Source: CAVRXQ01 sp963831155 (lineage in GTDB: Bacteria; Actinomycetota; Acidimicrobiia; Acidimicrobiales; Bog-793). Taken from it: DNA of 64,000 bases. The notes under the pieces are model-generated. The model was given only the letters and a program-made list of their open reading frames with translations. It had not been told where the DNA came from and did not search any database. Position numbers and translations under genes: made by a program. Within the stretch, counting starts at the first letter, position 1. Every line of letters begins with the position of its first letter. Shown piece after piece: positions 8,153 through 16,884 of the stretch. The DNA lies in NCBI GenBank assembly GCA_963831155.1, contig CAWHOY010000007.1:62001-126000 (forward strand). Reading direction: 5' to 3'.

Positions 8153-8174
8153 GGGAGGGCCCCTTGGCCCTCCC
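8153..8174. repeat. Perfect 9-bp inverted repeat in the lyase leader
   Basis: GGGAGGGCC at 8153-8161 pairs exactly with GGCCCTCCC at 8166-8174 around a CCTT loop, 32 bp before the start codon at 8206. No T-run follows, so it is not a typical terminator. It may be a leader RNA structure affecting stability or translation of the CoA operon. Confidence 0.5.
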
Positions 8175-8205
8175 TCCGAGATCCAAAGCGAGGTCGACCG
8201 AGTAA

Positions 8206-9024
8206 ATGTCCAGCTACAAGACCGTGAAGATCGAGCGGGAAAACGGCGTCTCATTCGTCGTGTTGAATCGGCCGGAGAAGAAGAACGCCATGAATCCGAC
8301 GATGCACTACGAGATGCTGGAGGTGTGGGACGAGCTCGAATTCGACGCTGAAACCCGGGTTGTCGTCCTCACCGGCGAAGGCGACAGCTGGTGCGCCGGC
8401 CAGGATCTGAAAGAGTCCTTCCTCGAAACCGCCAACAATCCGCTGGAGCTACGGCGCTCCTCCTGGGCGGCGTCGGAGTGGCGGTGGCGCCGCCTCTATT
8501 ACTTCCCGAAGCCGACGATCGCGATGGTGAACGGCTACTGCTTTGGGGGCGGCTTCACCCAGCTGATCGCCTGCGACTTCGCCATCTCCGCCGAGGAAGC
8601 AACGTTCGGGCTCAGCGAGGTGAACTGGGGATCGTTCCCGGGCGGACTCGTCAGCCGCGTCCTTGCCGAGGTGCTGGGCACGCGCGACGCCCTCTACTAC
8701 ATCATGACCGGCGAAACCTTCGACGGCCGGACCGCGGAGAGGATGCGCCTCGTCAACGAGACGGTTCCGCTTTCGGACCTCCGCAAGACCACATTGACGC
8801 TCGCCGACAAACTCCTCAGCCTCAATCCGCACACGCTGCGCGCCTGCAAAGAGGTGTACAAGCACGTGAAGGACATGGACTACGAAGATGCCGAGGACTA
8901 CATGTGGGCGAAGCTCGACATGCTCACGGTCCTCGATCCGGGCGGTCGCCAGCGCGGGATCAGACAATTCGTCGAGGACAAGAGCTACAAGCCTGGATTC
9001 GAGTCGTACGAGCACGATGACTGA
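8206..9024 (+). CDS. Crotonase-fold lyase, p-hydroxycinnamoyl-CoA hydratase/lyase-like
   Basis: A 272-residue crotonase. The oxyanion-hole segments are WCAGQDLKESF near residue 62 and NGYCFGGGFTQLIACD near 109. The catalytic Glu is E138 in GLSEVNWG. The segment DALYYIMTGETFDGR, the WRWRRLYYFPKPTIAMVNG block and the end KQF-like RQFVEDKSYKPG closely recall p-hydroxycinnamoyl-CoA (feruloyl-CoA) hydratase-lyases, which turn a hydroxycinnamoyl-CoA into a benzaldehyde plus acetyl-CoA. It opens an operon with two CoA-transferases, and an aldehyde dehydrogenase lies in the same cluster; both fit that chemistry. A different enoyl-CoA hydratase substrate cannot be excluded. Confidence 0.78.
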   Translation: MSSYKTVKIERENGVSFVVLNRPEKKNAMNPTMHYEMLEVWDELEFDAETRVVVLTGEGDSWCAGQDLKESFLETANNPLELRRSSWAASEWRWRRLYYFPKPTIAMVNGYCFGGGFTQLIACDFAISAEEATFGLSEVNWGSFPGGLVSRVLAEVLGTRDALYYIMTGETFDGRTAERMRLVNETVPLSDLRKTTLTLADKLLSLNPHTLRACKEVYKHVKDMDYEDAEDYMWAKLDMLTVLDPGGRQRGIRQFVEDKSYKPGFESYEHDD

Positions 9025-10228
9025 CGAGCAGCCGACGCCGCTGCTCGAGGGTTTCACCGCGCTCGACCTGTCGGGGAACGAGGGACAGTTCGCCGGACGT
9101 CTGCTCGCCGACCTCGGGATGCGCGTAATCAAGGTCGAGCCACCGAGCGGGGATGTCGTCCGCAGCATCGGGCCGTTCAAGGACGATCTCGTCGACCGCG
9201 AGGCGAGCCTTCGCTTCGCATTCTTGAACGGCGGTAAAGAGAGCATCACCCTCAACTTGGAGAACGCCGACGGCCGAGCGATGCTCCTCGATCTCGTCAC
9301 CCACGTCGACGTATTGATCGAGAGCTTCCCCCCCGGGTTCCTCGACCATCTCGGCGTCGGTTTTCGGCGCCTTCACGAGCGCAACCGTCAGCTCGTCATA
9401 GTCTCCATCACTCCGTTCGGACAGAACGGCCCGCACGCGGACTATCTGGCGACCGACATCGTCGGTGTGGCGATGGGCGGGATCATGTTCATCTCCGGAG
9501 ATCCGAGCCTCCCGCCAGTACGCCCGCCTGAGACGCAGTCGTTCTATTACGCCTCGATCTACGCGGCCTACGCGGTGTTGCTCGCGCTCTTCAAGCGTGG
9601 CGAGGACGGCGACGGGCAATACATCGATGTCTCGATCCAAGAAAGCGTCGCCTCGCAAGAACACATGATCCGCGAGGCGGCATTCGACGGCGTACAAATC
9701 ACGCGCAATGGCAGCCAACACAAGCACACGTCGCCGGCGAACATCTTTCCGTGCACTGACGGTTACGTCTATCTCTTCATCCTGGGCGCGCGTGATTGGG
9801 AGCGCCTGCTCGAGTTGTGGACCGATCATCCGATTGAGCTCGACGCTCCGGAGCTGAGGGCGCCCGGGCGTCGCCGCGCCAAAGCGGCGGCGATCAATCC
9901 GCTCGTCGAACAGTTCACCTCGCGTTATTCCAAGCGTGAACTGATGGGTTATCTGCAAGAAAACGGGATCCCTTGCCTGCCGGTCAATTCGCCGCGCGAC
10001 TTCCTCGGAGAAGAACAAGTCCGCGTCCGGGAGTTCCTTGGCGACGTGGAAAGCGCCTCGATCGGCCGATACCAGGCGCCACGGTTCCCCGCACTCTTCG
10101 ACGGGCAGCGTCCGCCGGTCGCCGGCCCCCCACCACAACTCGGAGCGGACAGCTCGGCGATCTACCACGAATGGCTAGGGCTCGACGCCGACGAGCTCGA
10201 GCTGCTCGCGGCGAGAGGCGTGGTCTAG
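9017..10228 (+). CDS. CaiB/BaiF (type III) CoA-transferase with catalytic Asp
   Basis: A 403-residue type III CoA-transferase. The segment ADYLATDIVGVAMGG carries D147, aligned with the Asp that forms the acyl-aspartyl anhydride in formyl-CoA transferase. N-terminal RLLADLGMRVIKVEPP and mid GDGQYIDVSIQESV are family landmarks. The ATG at 9017 overlaps the lyase gene by 8 nt (ATGACTGA), showing tight coupling. It probably moves CoA between a donor acyl-CoA and the acid processed by the lyase. The next gene is a second family member that lacks the Asp, so the two may form one heteromeric enzyme. Confidence 0.87.
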   Translation: MTDEQPTPLLEGFTALDLSGNEGQFAGRLLADLGMRVIKVEPPSGDVVRSIGPFKDDLVDREASLRFAFLNGGKESITLNLENADGRAMLLDLVTHVDVLIESFPPGFLDHLGVGFRRLHERNRQLVIVSITPFGQNGPHADYLATDIVGVAMGGIMFISGDPSLPPVRPPETQSFYYASIYAAYAVLLALFKRGEDGDGQYIDVSIQESVASQEHMIREAAFDGVQITRNGSQHKHTSPANIFPCTDGYVYLFILGARDWERLLELWTDHPIELDAPELRAPGRRRAKAAAINPLVEQFTSRYSKRELMGYLQENGIPCLPVNSPRDFLGEEQVRVREFLGDVESASIGRYQAPRFPALFDGQRPPVAGPPPQLGADSSAIYHEWLGLDADELELLAARGVV

Positions 10229-10230
10229 AG

Positions 10231-11430
10231 ATGGAGAGTTTCCTTTCCGGTATCCGCGTCGTCAGCCTTTCGACAGGCATCGCCGGTCCGAACGCCGCAC
10301 GCGGCCTCGCCCTATACGGAGCCGAGGTGTTCAAAGTCGAGTCGCGCGCCGGCGGTCTCGACGCCTTCCGCTCCTACGGCGACAACCCCGAGGCATCCCC
10401 GCGCTTCGTCGAGGTCAACCTCAACACCCGATCGCTGACGCTCAACTTGAAGCGCCCGGAAGGGATCGCCCTCTTCAAGGAGCTCGTCGCGAAGTCCGAC
10501 GTCGTGATGGACAACTTCCGACCGCAGGTGCTCCCCCGCCTCGGACTCGGACCGGACGACCTCCTGGCGGTCAATCCGCAGGTGATCGTGGTGCGCATGC
10601 CCGGACTCGGTTCGCAAGGACCGCTCAGCGCATACGGCACCTGGGGTCCGACACTTACCGCGTACTCGGGGCTCACCTACCTCTGGAACCATCCGGGCCA
10701 GGAACGCCCGATCGGCTCGCAGGGTGTCTACCCCGACTACCTGACGGGAGCGGTCGTGCCGGCGATCGTCGTCGCCGCCCTGTTACGCAGACGCCGTACC
10801 GGCACGGGGACGGCGATCGACGTCGCCCAGATGGACCTCGCCGCCTACACACTCGGGACGGTCTTCCTCGACGCCACCGTCAACGGTCGCGACCCGCAGC
10901 CGGTCGGCAACACCTCGCCGCACATGGAGCCACACAACAGCTTCCCGTGCCTCGGAGACGACCGTTGGTGCGTGATCGCCGTGGAAAACGACGCGCAATG
11001 GGCGGCGCTCTGCGCGGTGATCGACGAAGAGGCGCTCGCGTCGGACGAGCGATTCGCGACGCTGCGGACGAGAAAGGCGAATCGCGACGAGCTCTTCGAG
11101 ATCATCGCGAAGTGGACGCGACGCCACGAGGCGACTTCCGTGATGGAGCAGCTGCAGCATGCCGGCGTCCCGGCAGGTGTCGTGCAGGGAGGCAGTGATC
11201 TCGCGGTCGACGCGCAGCTCGAAGCGCGCGGCTACATCGAGATCGTCGAGCACCCGATCCTCGGCAAGATGCCGATGGCGGGAATGCCGATGCACTTCAG
11301 CGCTGGCCGGCACGAAGCGCTGAAGAGTCCTCCCCCGCTCGGGTCGGACAACGAATACGTGATCACCGAGATCCTCGGTTACAGCGTTGACGACTTGAAG
11401 CGGTGGGAAACAGAGGAGGTCGTTTACTAA
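10231..11430 (+). CDS. CaiB/BaiF CoA-transferase family protein lacking the catalytic Asp
   Basis: A 399-residue family member starting 2 bp after the previous stop. Typical blocks are present: AARGLALYGAEVFKVES, LVAKSDVVMDNFRPQVL and TGTGTAIDVAQMD. Aligning SGL at 146-148 with the usual SGL puts G139 (in GTWGPTLTAYSGL) where the catalytic Asp normally sits. Loss of this Asp in one of two adjacent copies resembles heteromeric type III CoA-transferases such as BbsEF, where I recall only one subunit is catalytic. It is therefore likely a structural partner of the 9017-10228 protein. An altered independent activity is the alternative. Confidence 0.82.
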   Translation: MESFLSGIRVVSLSTGIAGPNAARGLALYGAEVFKVESRAGGLDAFRSYGDNPEASPRFVEVNLNTRSLTLNLKRPEGIALFKELVAKSDVVMDNFRPQVLPRLGLGPDDLLAVNPQVIVVRMPGLGSQGPLSAYGTWGPTLTAYSGLTYLWNHPGQERPIGSQGVYPDYLTGAVVPAIVVAALLRRRRTGTGTAIDVAQMDLAAYTLGTVFLDATVNGRDPQPVGNTSPHMEPHNSFPCLGDDRWCVIAVENDAQWAALCAVIDEEALASDERFATLRTRKANRDELFEIIAKWTRRHEATSVMEQLQHAGVPAGVVQGGSDLAVDAQLEARGYIEIVEHPILGKMPMAGMPMHFSAGRHEALKSPPPLGSDNEYVITEILGYSVDDLKRWETEEVVY

Positions 11431-11501
11431 GTGGTTGTCAAGGTGAGTGGAAGTACTGGCAAATCAAAGGCTCAATGCCCAATAAGCGCAGGAAGGAAGT
11501 A

Positions 11502-12539
11502 ATGGAGTTCGGACTTGTCCTGGGGCCGTTCCTCCCGCCACGAGAGGAGATGACCTCGCAGGACGCGCTCACCCTGCAAATGCGGTTCGCCGAACGCGCC
11601 GCCAAATCGGGCTTCGACTGCGTGAGCATGGGCCACCACTATCTTTCGGGTCCGCTCGCGCAGTTCTTCCAGCCGATCCCGCTCGCTGGGGCGATCCTCG
11701 CCCGGTATTCGTCCCTTTCGGTGGCAACCACGATCTTCCTCCTCCCGTATCACAACCCCGTGGAGATAGCTGAAGCTGTCGCCACCCTCGACGCCCTCGC
11801 TCCAGGACGTTTTGTGCTCGGCGTCGCCCAGGGATACCGCCGCGACGAAGCCGAAGCAGTGGGAATTAACCACTCGAGCCGCCAGCAACGGCTGACCGAG
11901 TCCATCACCGCAATGCGACTCCTCTGGCAAGGTGGTCCAGCGAATTTCGAAGGCAAGTACTTCCGGTTTCACGACGCCGACATCGGCATCACGACCAAAA
12001 GTCCGACTGGCCCGCCCATAATTGTTGGGGCCGATACCATCGGCTCGATCCTCCGCATTCCTGTGATCGGCGGCGACCACTGGCTTCCGAGTCCACGCAA
12101 TGGGACGACATTTATCAAGAAGGTGCTTCCCGCTTACATCGAATCTGTCCGTAAAGCGGGCCGCGATTTCCTTGGCATCCCAATCATGCGAAGCGTTTAC
12201 GTATCGACGGACGAACATTCAGCCCAAGAGGCGCTTGTCAAAGCGGTGCGACGCATGTCCGCCATCCAGGCGAAATGGGGCCAGCCGGGTGAGCGATCAA
12301 GACCCGATTTCGACCAGATCCGGAGAGAGAAGCAGATCATCTTGGGGAGCACCGAACAGATCGCTGAGTCGATCGTCGAGCTATACCGCGAGATCGCTGT
12401 CAGGTGCATCTTCCTCCATTGCTATACCCCGGGGATGGACCCTGAAGCATCACTCGACATGGTCGCTCAGCTTGGTGAGGAGACGCTGCCACTTGTGCGC
12501 AAGGAAATCGGATCGGATTCCTTTTTGTTGAACCACTAG
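11502..12539 (+). CDS. Luciferase-like (LLM) flavin/F420-dependent oxidoreductase
   Basis: A 345-residue TIM-barrel protein of the bacterial luciferase-like family. MEFGLVLGPF starts the first strand, and VSMGHHYLSG, VATTIFLLPYHNPVEIAEAVATLDALAPGRFVLGVAQGYR are landmark segments. Members use FMN/NADH or F420; cofC for F420 synthesis is present at 59824 in this window. The start is ATG at 11502, with AGGAAGGAAG just upstream; an in-frame ATG at 11475 is less likely. It follows the CoA-transferases after 71 bp without an operator motif. Likely a monooxygenase or dehydrogenase of the pathway; substrate unknown. Confidence 0.82.
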   Translation: MEFGLVLGPFLPPREEMTSQDALTLQMRFAERAAKSGFDCVSMGHHYLSGPLAQFFQPIPLAGAILARYSSLSVATTIFLLPYHNPVEIAEAVATLDALAPGRFVLGVAQGYRRDEAEAVGINHSSRQQRLTESITAMRLLWQGGPANFEGKYFRFHDADIGITTKSPTGPPIIVGADTIGSILRIPVIGGDHWLPSPRNGTTFIKKVLPAYIESVRKAGRDFLGIPIMRSVYVSTDEHSAQEALVKAVRRMSAIQAKWGQPGERSRPDFDQIRREKQIILGSTEQIAESIVELYREIAVRCIFLHCYTPGMDPEASLDMVAQLGEETLPLVRKEIGSDSFLLNH

Positions 12540-12604
12540 TGGAGCTCTGTTGCCCGAAGTCGTATCGCCGATGCCCGCGTGCTACGACAGCCACAGCCGG
12601 ACGT

Positions 12605-13369
12605 TCAGCCTGGCATGTTCCCTCCGCCGTCGACGACAAGCACTTGTCCCGTAATCCAGGAGCTCATCTCGCTAGCAAGGAAGAGCATCGGCCCGACAAT
12701 GTCGGCTTCCGAGCCGAAACGCTTGATGCACCTCCACTCCAAGAAACTGCGAACGACCTCCTCTGAGATCTCAGCTTCGTCGCCGGTTATCACCGGACCC
12801 GGCGCGATCGCGTTGACCCGTATGCGGTAAGGGGCAAGCTCGCGGGCGAGCGAGCGGGTGATGGGAGGTATCGCTCCTTTCGACACCGTGTAATGGATCC
12901 GTCCAGGCGGGTTCTGCCAGATCGCGGGTGATGTCTGATTGATGATCACGCCACCTCCGCGGGACCGCATCAAAGGAGTGACGGCGCGCGTGGCAAGCAG
13001 AATCGACGTCAAGTTCATCGCCAGCACCCTCTCCCACAGCTCAAGGACCATGTCCTCGAGCGGATCTGGCGGCGGAAGTGGCAATCCTTGAAACATCGCG
13101 GCGTTATTGACAAGGACGTCTGCGCCGCCGAAGGCATCGCCGACAGCATTCGCCATCTCAAGGGTGCTTGCTTCGGAGGTGACGTCCGTCGGAACGAGGA
13201 GCGGTTCGTGACCAGCCTTCCGCAACACGGAAACTGTCGTGTCGCCCGATTGCTCTCCGTCGGCGATTACGACGCGCGCCCCTGCCTCCAGCAGACCGCG
13301 GCCGTAGGCCGTGGCGAATCCTCCCGGGCCGGTAACGATCGCTACCTTGCCGTCGAGTCCAAATGCCAT
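12605..13369 (-). CDS. Short-chain dehydrogenase/reductase (paralogue B)
   Basis: A 254-residue SDR starting at ATG 13369 with GGAGG upstream. It has TGPGGFATA at the cofactor loop, NNAA, catalytic S147, Y160 and K164 (YTVSK), and the same C-terminal ITGQVLVVDGGG as the SDR at 2136-2900. The two are colinear without gaps and share long identical blocks such as NNAAMFQGLPLPPPDP and GGGVIINQ, so they arose by duplication and diverged mainly in the N-terminal third and the specificity region near 195-215. It converges on the LLM gene and is divergent from the amidase at 13537. No good copy of the shared operator is seen in that gap. Confidence 0.85.
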   Translation of the reverse strand: MAFGLDGKVAIVTGPGGFATAYGRGLLEAGARVVIADGEQSGDTTVSVLRKAGHEPLLVPTDVTSEASTLEMANAVGDAFGGADVLVNNAAMFQGLPLPPPDPLEDMVLELWERVLAMNLTSILLATRAVTPLMRSRGGGVIINQTSPAIWQNPPGRIHYTVSKGAIPPITRSLARELAPYRIRVNAIAPGPVITGDEAEISEEVVRSFLEWRCIKRFGSEADIVGPMLFLASEMSSWITGQVLVVDGGGNMPG

Positions 13370-13536
13370 ATGCCTCCTTCGAGCGGTTCGCGATCGAGAT
13401 GACCAGAGTCACATTCATTCTGCTACGAATTACGCGGAAACGATCTAGAGACTTGGCTCGTGTATTCCACGACATTCTCTAAAAGAAATACCCATTGTCG
13501 TCGGTTAGCGTCGATAGAGATGTAGCGAGGACTTGA

Positions 13537-15120
13537 ATGCATGCTCAACCCTCTGCAAAGGACGTCGTCAAGGTGGCTGCAGGGCTTGGCATCCAGCTCG
13601 GCCTCGAAGCGGCGGCCCTCTATCGCGATGCGATCATCGAACAGCTCGCCGCGATCGATGAACTTCTAAGTTTTCGCTTGAGCGAGCAAGCACCGCCGTT
13701 GTCGTACCCCATTCGAGATACCGGTTATCGGCCCTCTGCTGAAGAAGATCCCTATCGAGTGTGGCTTTGGAAGTGCTCGATAGGCGGAGATACCGAAGGG
13801 CTGCTTGCTGGAAAACGAGTGAGTTTTAAAGACCACATCGCAGTTGCGGGCATTCCAGAGACATTCGGTGCGGAACCACTGGAGGGGTTTATCCCCGACT
13901 TTGACGCGACGGTCGTCAACAGAGTGCTCGCGGCCGGTGGACGAGTGATCGGGAAGAACTCGATGGACGGCCTAACCGGAGGAAGAGCCTCCGGGGCGGT
14001 TGGCGGCGACTACCCGCCCCCGATAAATCCCCACGATGCGACTCGCATAACTGGCGGATCGTCGTCCGGATCAGCAGCCGCGGTCGCGGTCGGGGAGGTC
14101 GACATTGCCTTCGGCGGTGATCAGGGAGGTTCCGCCCGCGTTCCAGCGGCGCTATGCGGAGTAATCGGAGTCAAGCCAACGTTCGGTTTGGTGTCGCACA
14201 TGGGGGTGGCGTTCGGCGCTGAACCAAGCCTTGACCACGTCGGCCCCATCGCTCGATACGTCGAAGACGCTGCGGCCGCACTCGAAGCAGTCGCCGGCCA
14301 CGATGACTTCGATCCGCGCCAAACAAAGGAGATTCCAGATTGTCTTGACGTAATGACCTCACTCAAACGAGGTGTCTCGGGGTTGAGGATCGGCATCCTC
14401 GATGAAGGATTCGCTACGCCGATCGACGAGGAGGTTCGCGAGTCCGTGCTGTCGGCATTAGACGTGCTCCACGGCCTCGGTGCGGAAATCAAACGGGTTT
14501 CAGTGGAGGCGCACGAGTTTTGCGCACCAGCGTTCCTCGCCTTGTCGATTTTCGGATCTTCTGCGATACAGAAGACGGGCATCATGGGGTTTGGATCGGC
14601 GACTTTCTATCCCTCGTCACTCATCGTCGCCTTCAACAAGATGTGGGCGTCGAGTCTCGAGCGGATGTCGCCACGAACAATCGTTGGGTATCTGACGGCA
14701 GAATTCAGCCGCCGAAGCGATTTCGGTGCGGCTTACGCGAAGGCGCAGAATCTCCGATCGACGTTCGCTCACGCATACGACCGGGCTCTCAGCGAAGTCG
14801 ACGTCATTGCCTTGCCGACCTGCCCGATCGTTGCGCCGAAAGTGACGAAAGAGCCAACAAGTGATCACGAAGCTCTTCAGGCAGATCTAAGTTCTCGGCA
14901 GCAGGTAGCTGTGATGTCGAGAAATACTCTGCCGTTCAATTACACTGGACACCCGGCGGTCGCTTTGCCTTGCGGAAAGGTGAGTGGCGGACTCCCAACG
15001 AGCATCCAGCTAGTGGGCCGACAGCTCGAGGATGCGCTCTTGCTCCAAATCGCTTACGCCTTTGAGAAATCCGTCGATTGGGAACACCTCATTACTCCGC
15101 CTCTTCAGGTGGGCGGATGA
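13537..15120 (+). CDS. Amidase signature family hydrolase (long, rhodococcal-type)
   Basis: A 527-residue amidase. A helical N-terminal extension precedes the core. The triad is visible as Lys in VSFKDHIAVAG, cis-Ser in GGSSSGS, and nucleophile Ser in GGDQGGSARVPAALCGVIG. The GGDQGGS form and length near 520 match the enantioselective amidases known from Rhodococcus and relatives, which act on aryl and alkyl amides often made by nitrile hydratase. No nitrile hydratase gene is present here. Its base composition looks less GC-rich than the 8-11 kb operon. The ATG at 13537 has GAGG about 8 bp upstream. Probably releases ammonia from an amide intermediate. Confidence 0.85.
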   Translation: MHAQPSAKDVVKVAAGLGIQLGLEAAALYRDAIIEQLAAIDELLSFRLSEQAPPLSYPIRDTGYRPSAEEDPYRVWLWKCSIGGDTEGLLAGKRVSFKDHIAVAGIPETFGAEPLEGFIPDFDATVVNRVLAAGGRVIGKNSMDGLTGGRASGAVGGDYPPPINPHDATRITGGSSSGSAAAVAVGEVDIAFGGDQGGSARVPAALCGVIGVKPTFGLVSHMGVAFGAEPSLDHVGPIARYVEDAAAALEAVAGHDDFDPRQTKEIPDCLDVMTSLKRGVSGLRIGILDEGFATPIDEEVRESVLSALDVLHGLGAEIKRVSVEAHEFCAPAFLALSIFGSSAIQKTGIMGFGSATFYPSSLIVAFNKMWASSLERMSPRTIVGYLTAEFSRRSDFGAAYAKAQNLRSTFAHAYDRALSEVDVIALPTCPIVAPKVTKEPTSDHEALQADLSSRQQVAVMSRNTLPFNYTGHPAVALPCGKVSGGLPTSIQLVGRQLEDALLLQIAYAFEKSVDWEHLITPPLQVGG

Positions 15121-15335
15121 CGTCATAACAAAAGGAGACCAGCGGCGCACGTAACTGCGCGACGCGACCGACGCCGTACAAGCTTCGTGAAGGGGACTTT
15201 CAACTGGGAGCGGAGGCACCCTTGAGGATACGTCGCTGCGCGCAGATCTCGAACTGTGCAATCACCGCATCTTTCGCGAAAACCAGTTTCGCGTTTACGG
15301 GTGCTGGCAAAGTGATCAATGACAGTCTGAGACGG

Positions 15336-15989
15336 TCAGCGGGATATGAGCGCTCTCTCGCGTTGGCCACCTATTCGGCAAATGACCTCATCAACGGTCA
15401 CGACTTCTGCGAAGCAAAACGCCATGATGGCGCAAGCTGTGCGCTGTAACTCCTCAGCTGAGCAAGCTGCGATACCTGGCCCACCAGGCAGATCAAAGTT
15501 CGCCGTTCCGTCGGCGAGGAAGATCACCTCGAAGTTAAGCGCTGCAGCCTCCCGCGCCGTGGTATCAACACAAATGTTCGTGTTTATCCCGCCTATCAAA
15601 AGCGTCGTTATGCCATTGCTGCGTAGGATGAGATCCAAATCAGTCGCGCTGAAGCTACCAAACATCGGTTTGTCCAGGACGATGTCACCCTTCGCGACCT
15701 CGACAGACGCGTCGATGGCGACGGTATCGGCGGTTGCGTCCATGACCCCTTCATTGACCGCCGGAACCGCGCGGGCGAGGAGTCCCGCGTTGCTTCTGTC
15801 CGGTCGGACAACATGCCGTGTCCAGATGACGGGTATGCCGACCTGACGGCACTGTCGTGCCAGTCGATTAAGGCGGGAGACGACGTCTGCTGCGTTCGGG
15901 GCTGCCACGGGAGAGTCAGACACGAATCGCGTCTGAAGATCGACTGCGAGCAAGGCCGTTCGCAGACAGTCGATCTCGAACTCAAGCAT
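15336..15989 (-). CDS. Isochorismatase-like cysteine hydrolase A
   Basis: A 217-residue cysteine hydrolase. The catalytic triad is D17 (LLAVDLQTRF), K107 (VLDKPMFGSF) and C140 (GGINTNICVDTTAREAA). This family includes nicotinamidase, N-carbamoylsarcosine amidase, maleamate amidase and isochorismatase; the absence of a metal-site DxHxxxH argues against nicotinamidase. The ATG at 15989 has GAGGAG upstream. It is divergent from the cupin at 16270 across operator site 5. One of three such hydrolases in the cluster, all different in sequence, suggesting successive amide or ureide cleavages. Substrate cannot be assigned. Confidence 0.82.
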   Translation of the reverse strand: MLEFEIDCLRTALLAVDLQTRFVSDSPVAAPNAADVVSRLNRLARQCRQVGIPVIWTRHVVRPDRSNAGLLARAVPAVNEGVMDATADTVAIDASVEVAKGDIVLDKPMFGSFSATDLDLILRSNGITTLLIGGINTNICVDTTAREAAALNFEVIFLADGTANFDLPGGPGIAACSAEELQRTACAIMAFCFAEVVTVDEVICRIGGQRERALISR

Positions 15990-16219
15990 GCTTTACTCCT
16001 CGCTCCAGAGCGGATCGGATATTGCCGGGCAATCCATCGATCGAGTGATCACACGAGATGCTTCACCGTGCGTTGAAAGAGCCTTGCACCGCGAGCGCGG
16101 CGATGAACGACTTGACTGTTCGACGCGGGACTTGGCGGGATCGGCTCACAGAAGCGAACGCACGGGTTGCTAGTCAACGGAACACCACAACATCGAAATT
16201 AGGACGTCCTGTCGGCGGC

Positions 16220-16243
16220 TAGTATGTCAGATGTCAAATACTA
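16220..16243. promoter_or_regulatory. Cluster operator motif, site 5 (variant)
   Basis: TAGTATGTCAGATGT at 16220-16234 resembles the shared motif in its first eight bases. TAGTAT at 16220-16225 also pairs with ATACTA at 16238-16243 over a 12-bp spacer. It lies just upstream of the cupin start at 16270. The match is weaker than at the other sites. Confidence 0.4.
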
Positions 16244-16269
16244 CAAATGGTCAATAAGAGAGGATACGC

Positions 16270-16683
16270 ATGCCAGAGATTTTTTCCCCGGAGGGTTACA
16301 CCATCCCGCTGAAAGACGTGCCGTTCTTGAATTTTCCCCCTTATAAAGCGCAGTGGGTGCAATGGGCCGGACATGCGATGGCGTTCGAGGTAGCTCCGGC
16401 CGGCTGGCCGCGAGATCCGGAAAGTGAGGTCCTTTGGGACGGGCAGGCTGAAAATCGTTGTCAGTGCCCCCATTTCGGCTACCTCGTGAAGGGCAAGGGC
16501 TTGATGCGCCTGTCTGATGGAAGCGAGCACATAATCAACGAGGGAGATCTCTATTACGCGCCTGCCGGTCATAGGGTGTATTCGCTTGAGGGGTTCGAGA
16601 ACATCGAGTTCAATCCCGATGTGAACGCCGCCTTAGCGGCAATGGAAGCTTTCGACCGGAACGCGCAGAGGGCCGCGGGATAG
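16270..16683 (+). CDS. CQCPH-type small cupin 1
   Basis: A 137-residue cupin-fold protein with the motif C-Q-C-P-H-F-G-Y at about residues 63-70, then YLVKGKGLMRLSDG, GDLYYAPAGHRVYSLEGFENIEFNP. It belongs to a set of four paralogues here (also 16885, 30989 and 34504), which otherwise read CQCPHWGY; this copy has Phe for Trp. The two Cys and the His may bind a metal or serve redox chemistry. Not recognised as a characterised enzyme. It is downstream of operator site 5 and followed after 201 bp by cupin 2. The ATG at 16270 is preceded by GAGAGGA. Confidence 0.72.
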   Translation: MPEIFSPEGYTIPLKDVPFLNFPPYKAQWVQWAGHAMAFEVAPAGWPRDPESEVLWDGQAENRCQCPHFGYLVKGKGLMRLSDGSEHIINEGDLYYAPAGHRVYSLEGFENIEFNPDVNAALAAMEAFDRNAQRAAG

Positions 16684-16884
16684 CGATCCCGGGGTAGCGG
16701 CATCTGTGCGCAGCCGCGCATACGGGCGATTCCGCGCTGTTGCCGAGATGTCGGGTTTCGTGAAGATCGACGACTTCGCCGTGGGCATGCAGCGCTGCAG
16801 CGGCGTTGAACGCAACTGCGATTTCGAAATCGGAGGCCGACGACTAACTGGAAAACCGGACTAACAATTAGGGAGGGTGAGAAC

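Noticed and set aside
13370..13536. A possible ninth operator (TTCTGCTACGAATT) between the SDR and amidase genes
   Set aside because: It shares only the GCTAC core with the motif and lacks the TAGTAT half and the inverted repeat, so it was not counted.
13537..15120. A nitrile hydratase/amidase operon
   Set aside because: The amidase is of the type often linked to nitrile hydratase, but no hydratase subunit genes are present in the window.
16684..16870. A gene between cupins 1 and 2
   Set aside because: Only short frames occur and none resembles a protein; the interval is treated as a spacer with the TTG start signals of cupin 2.
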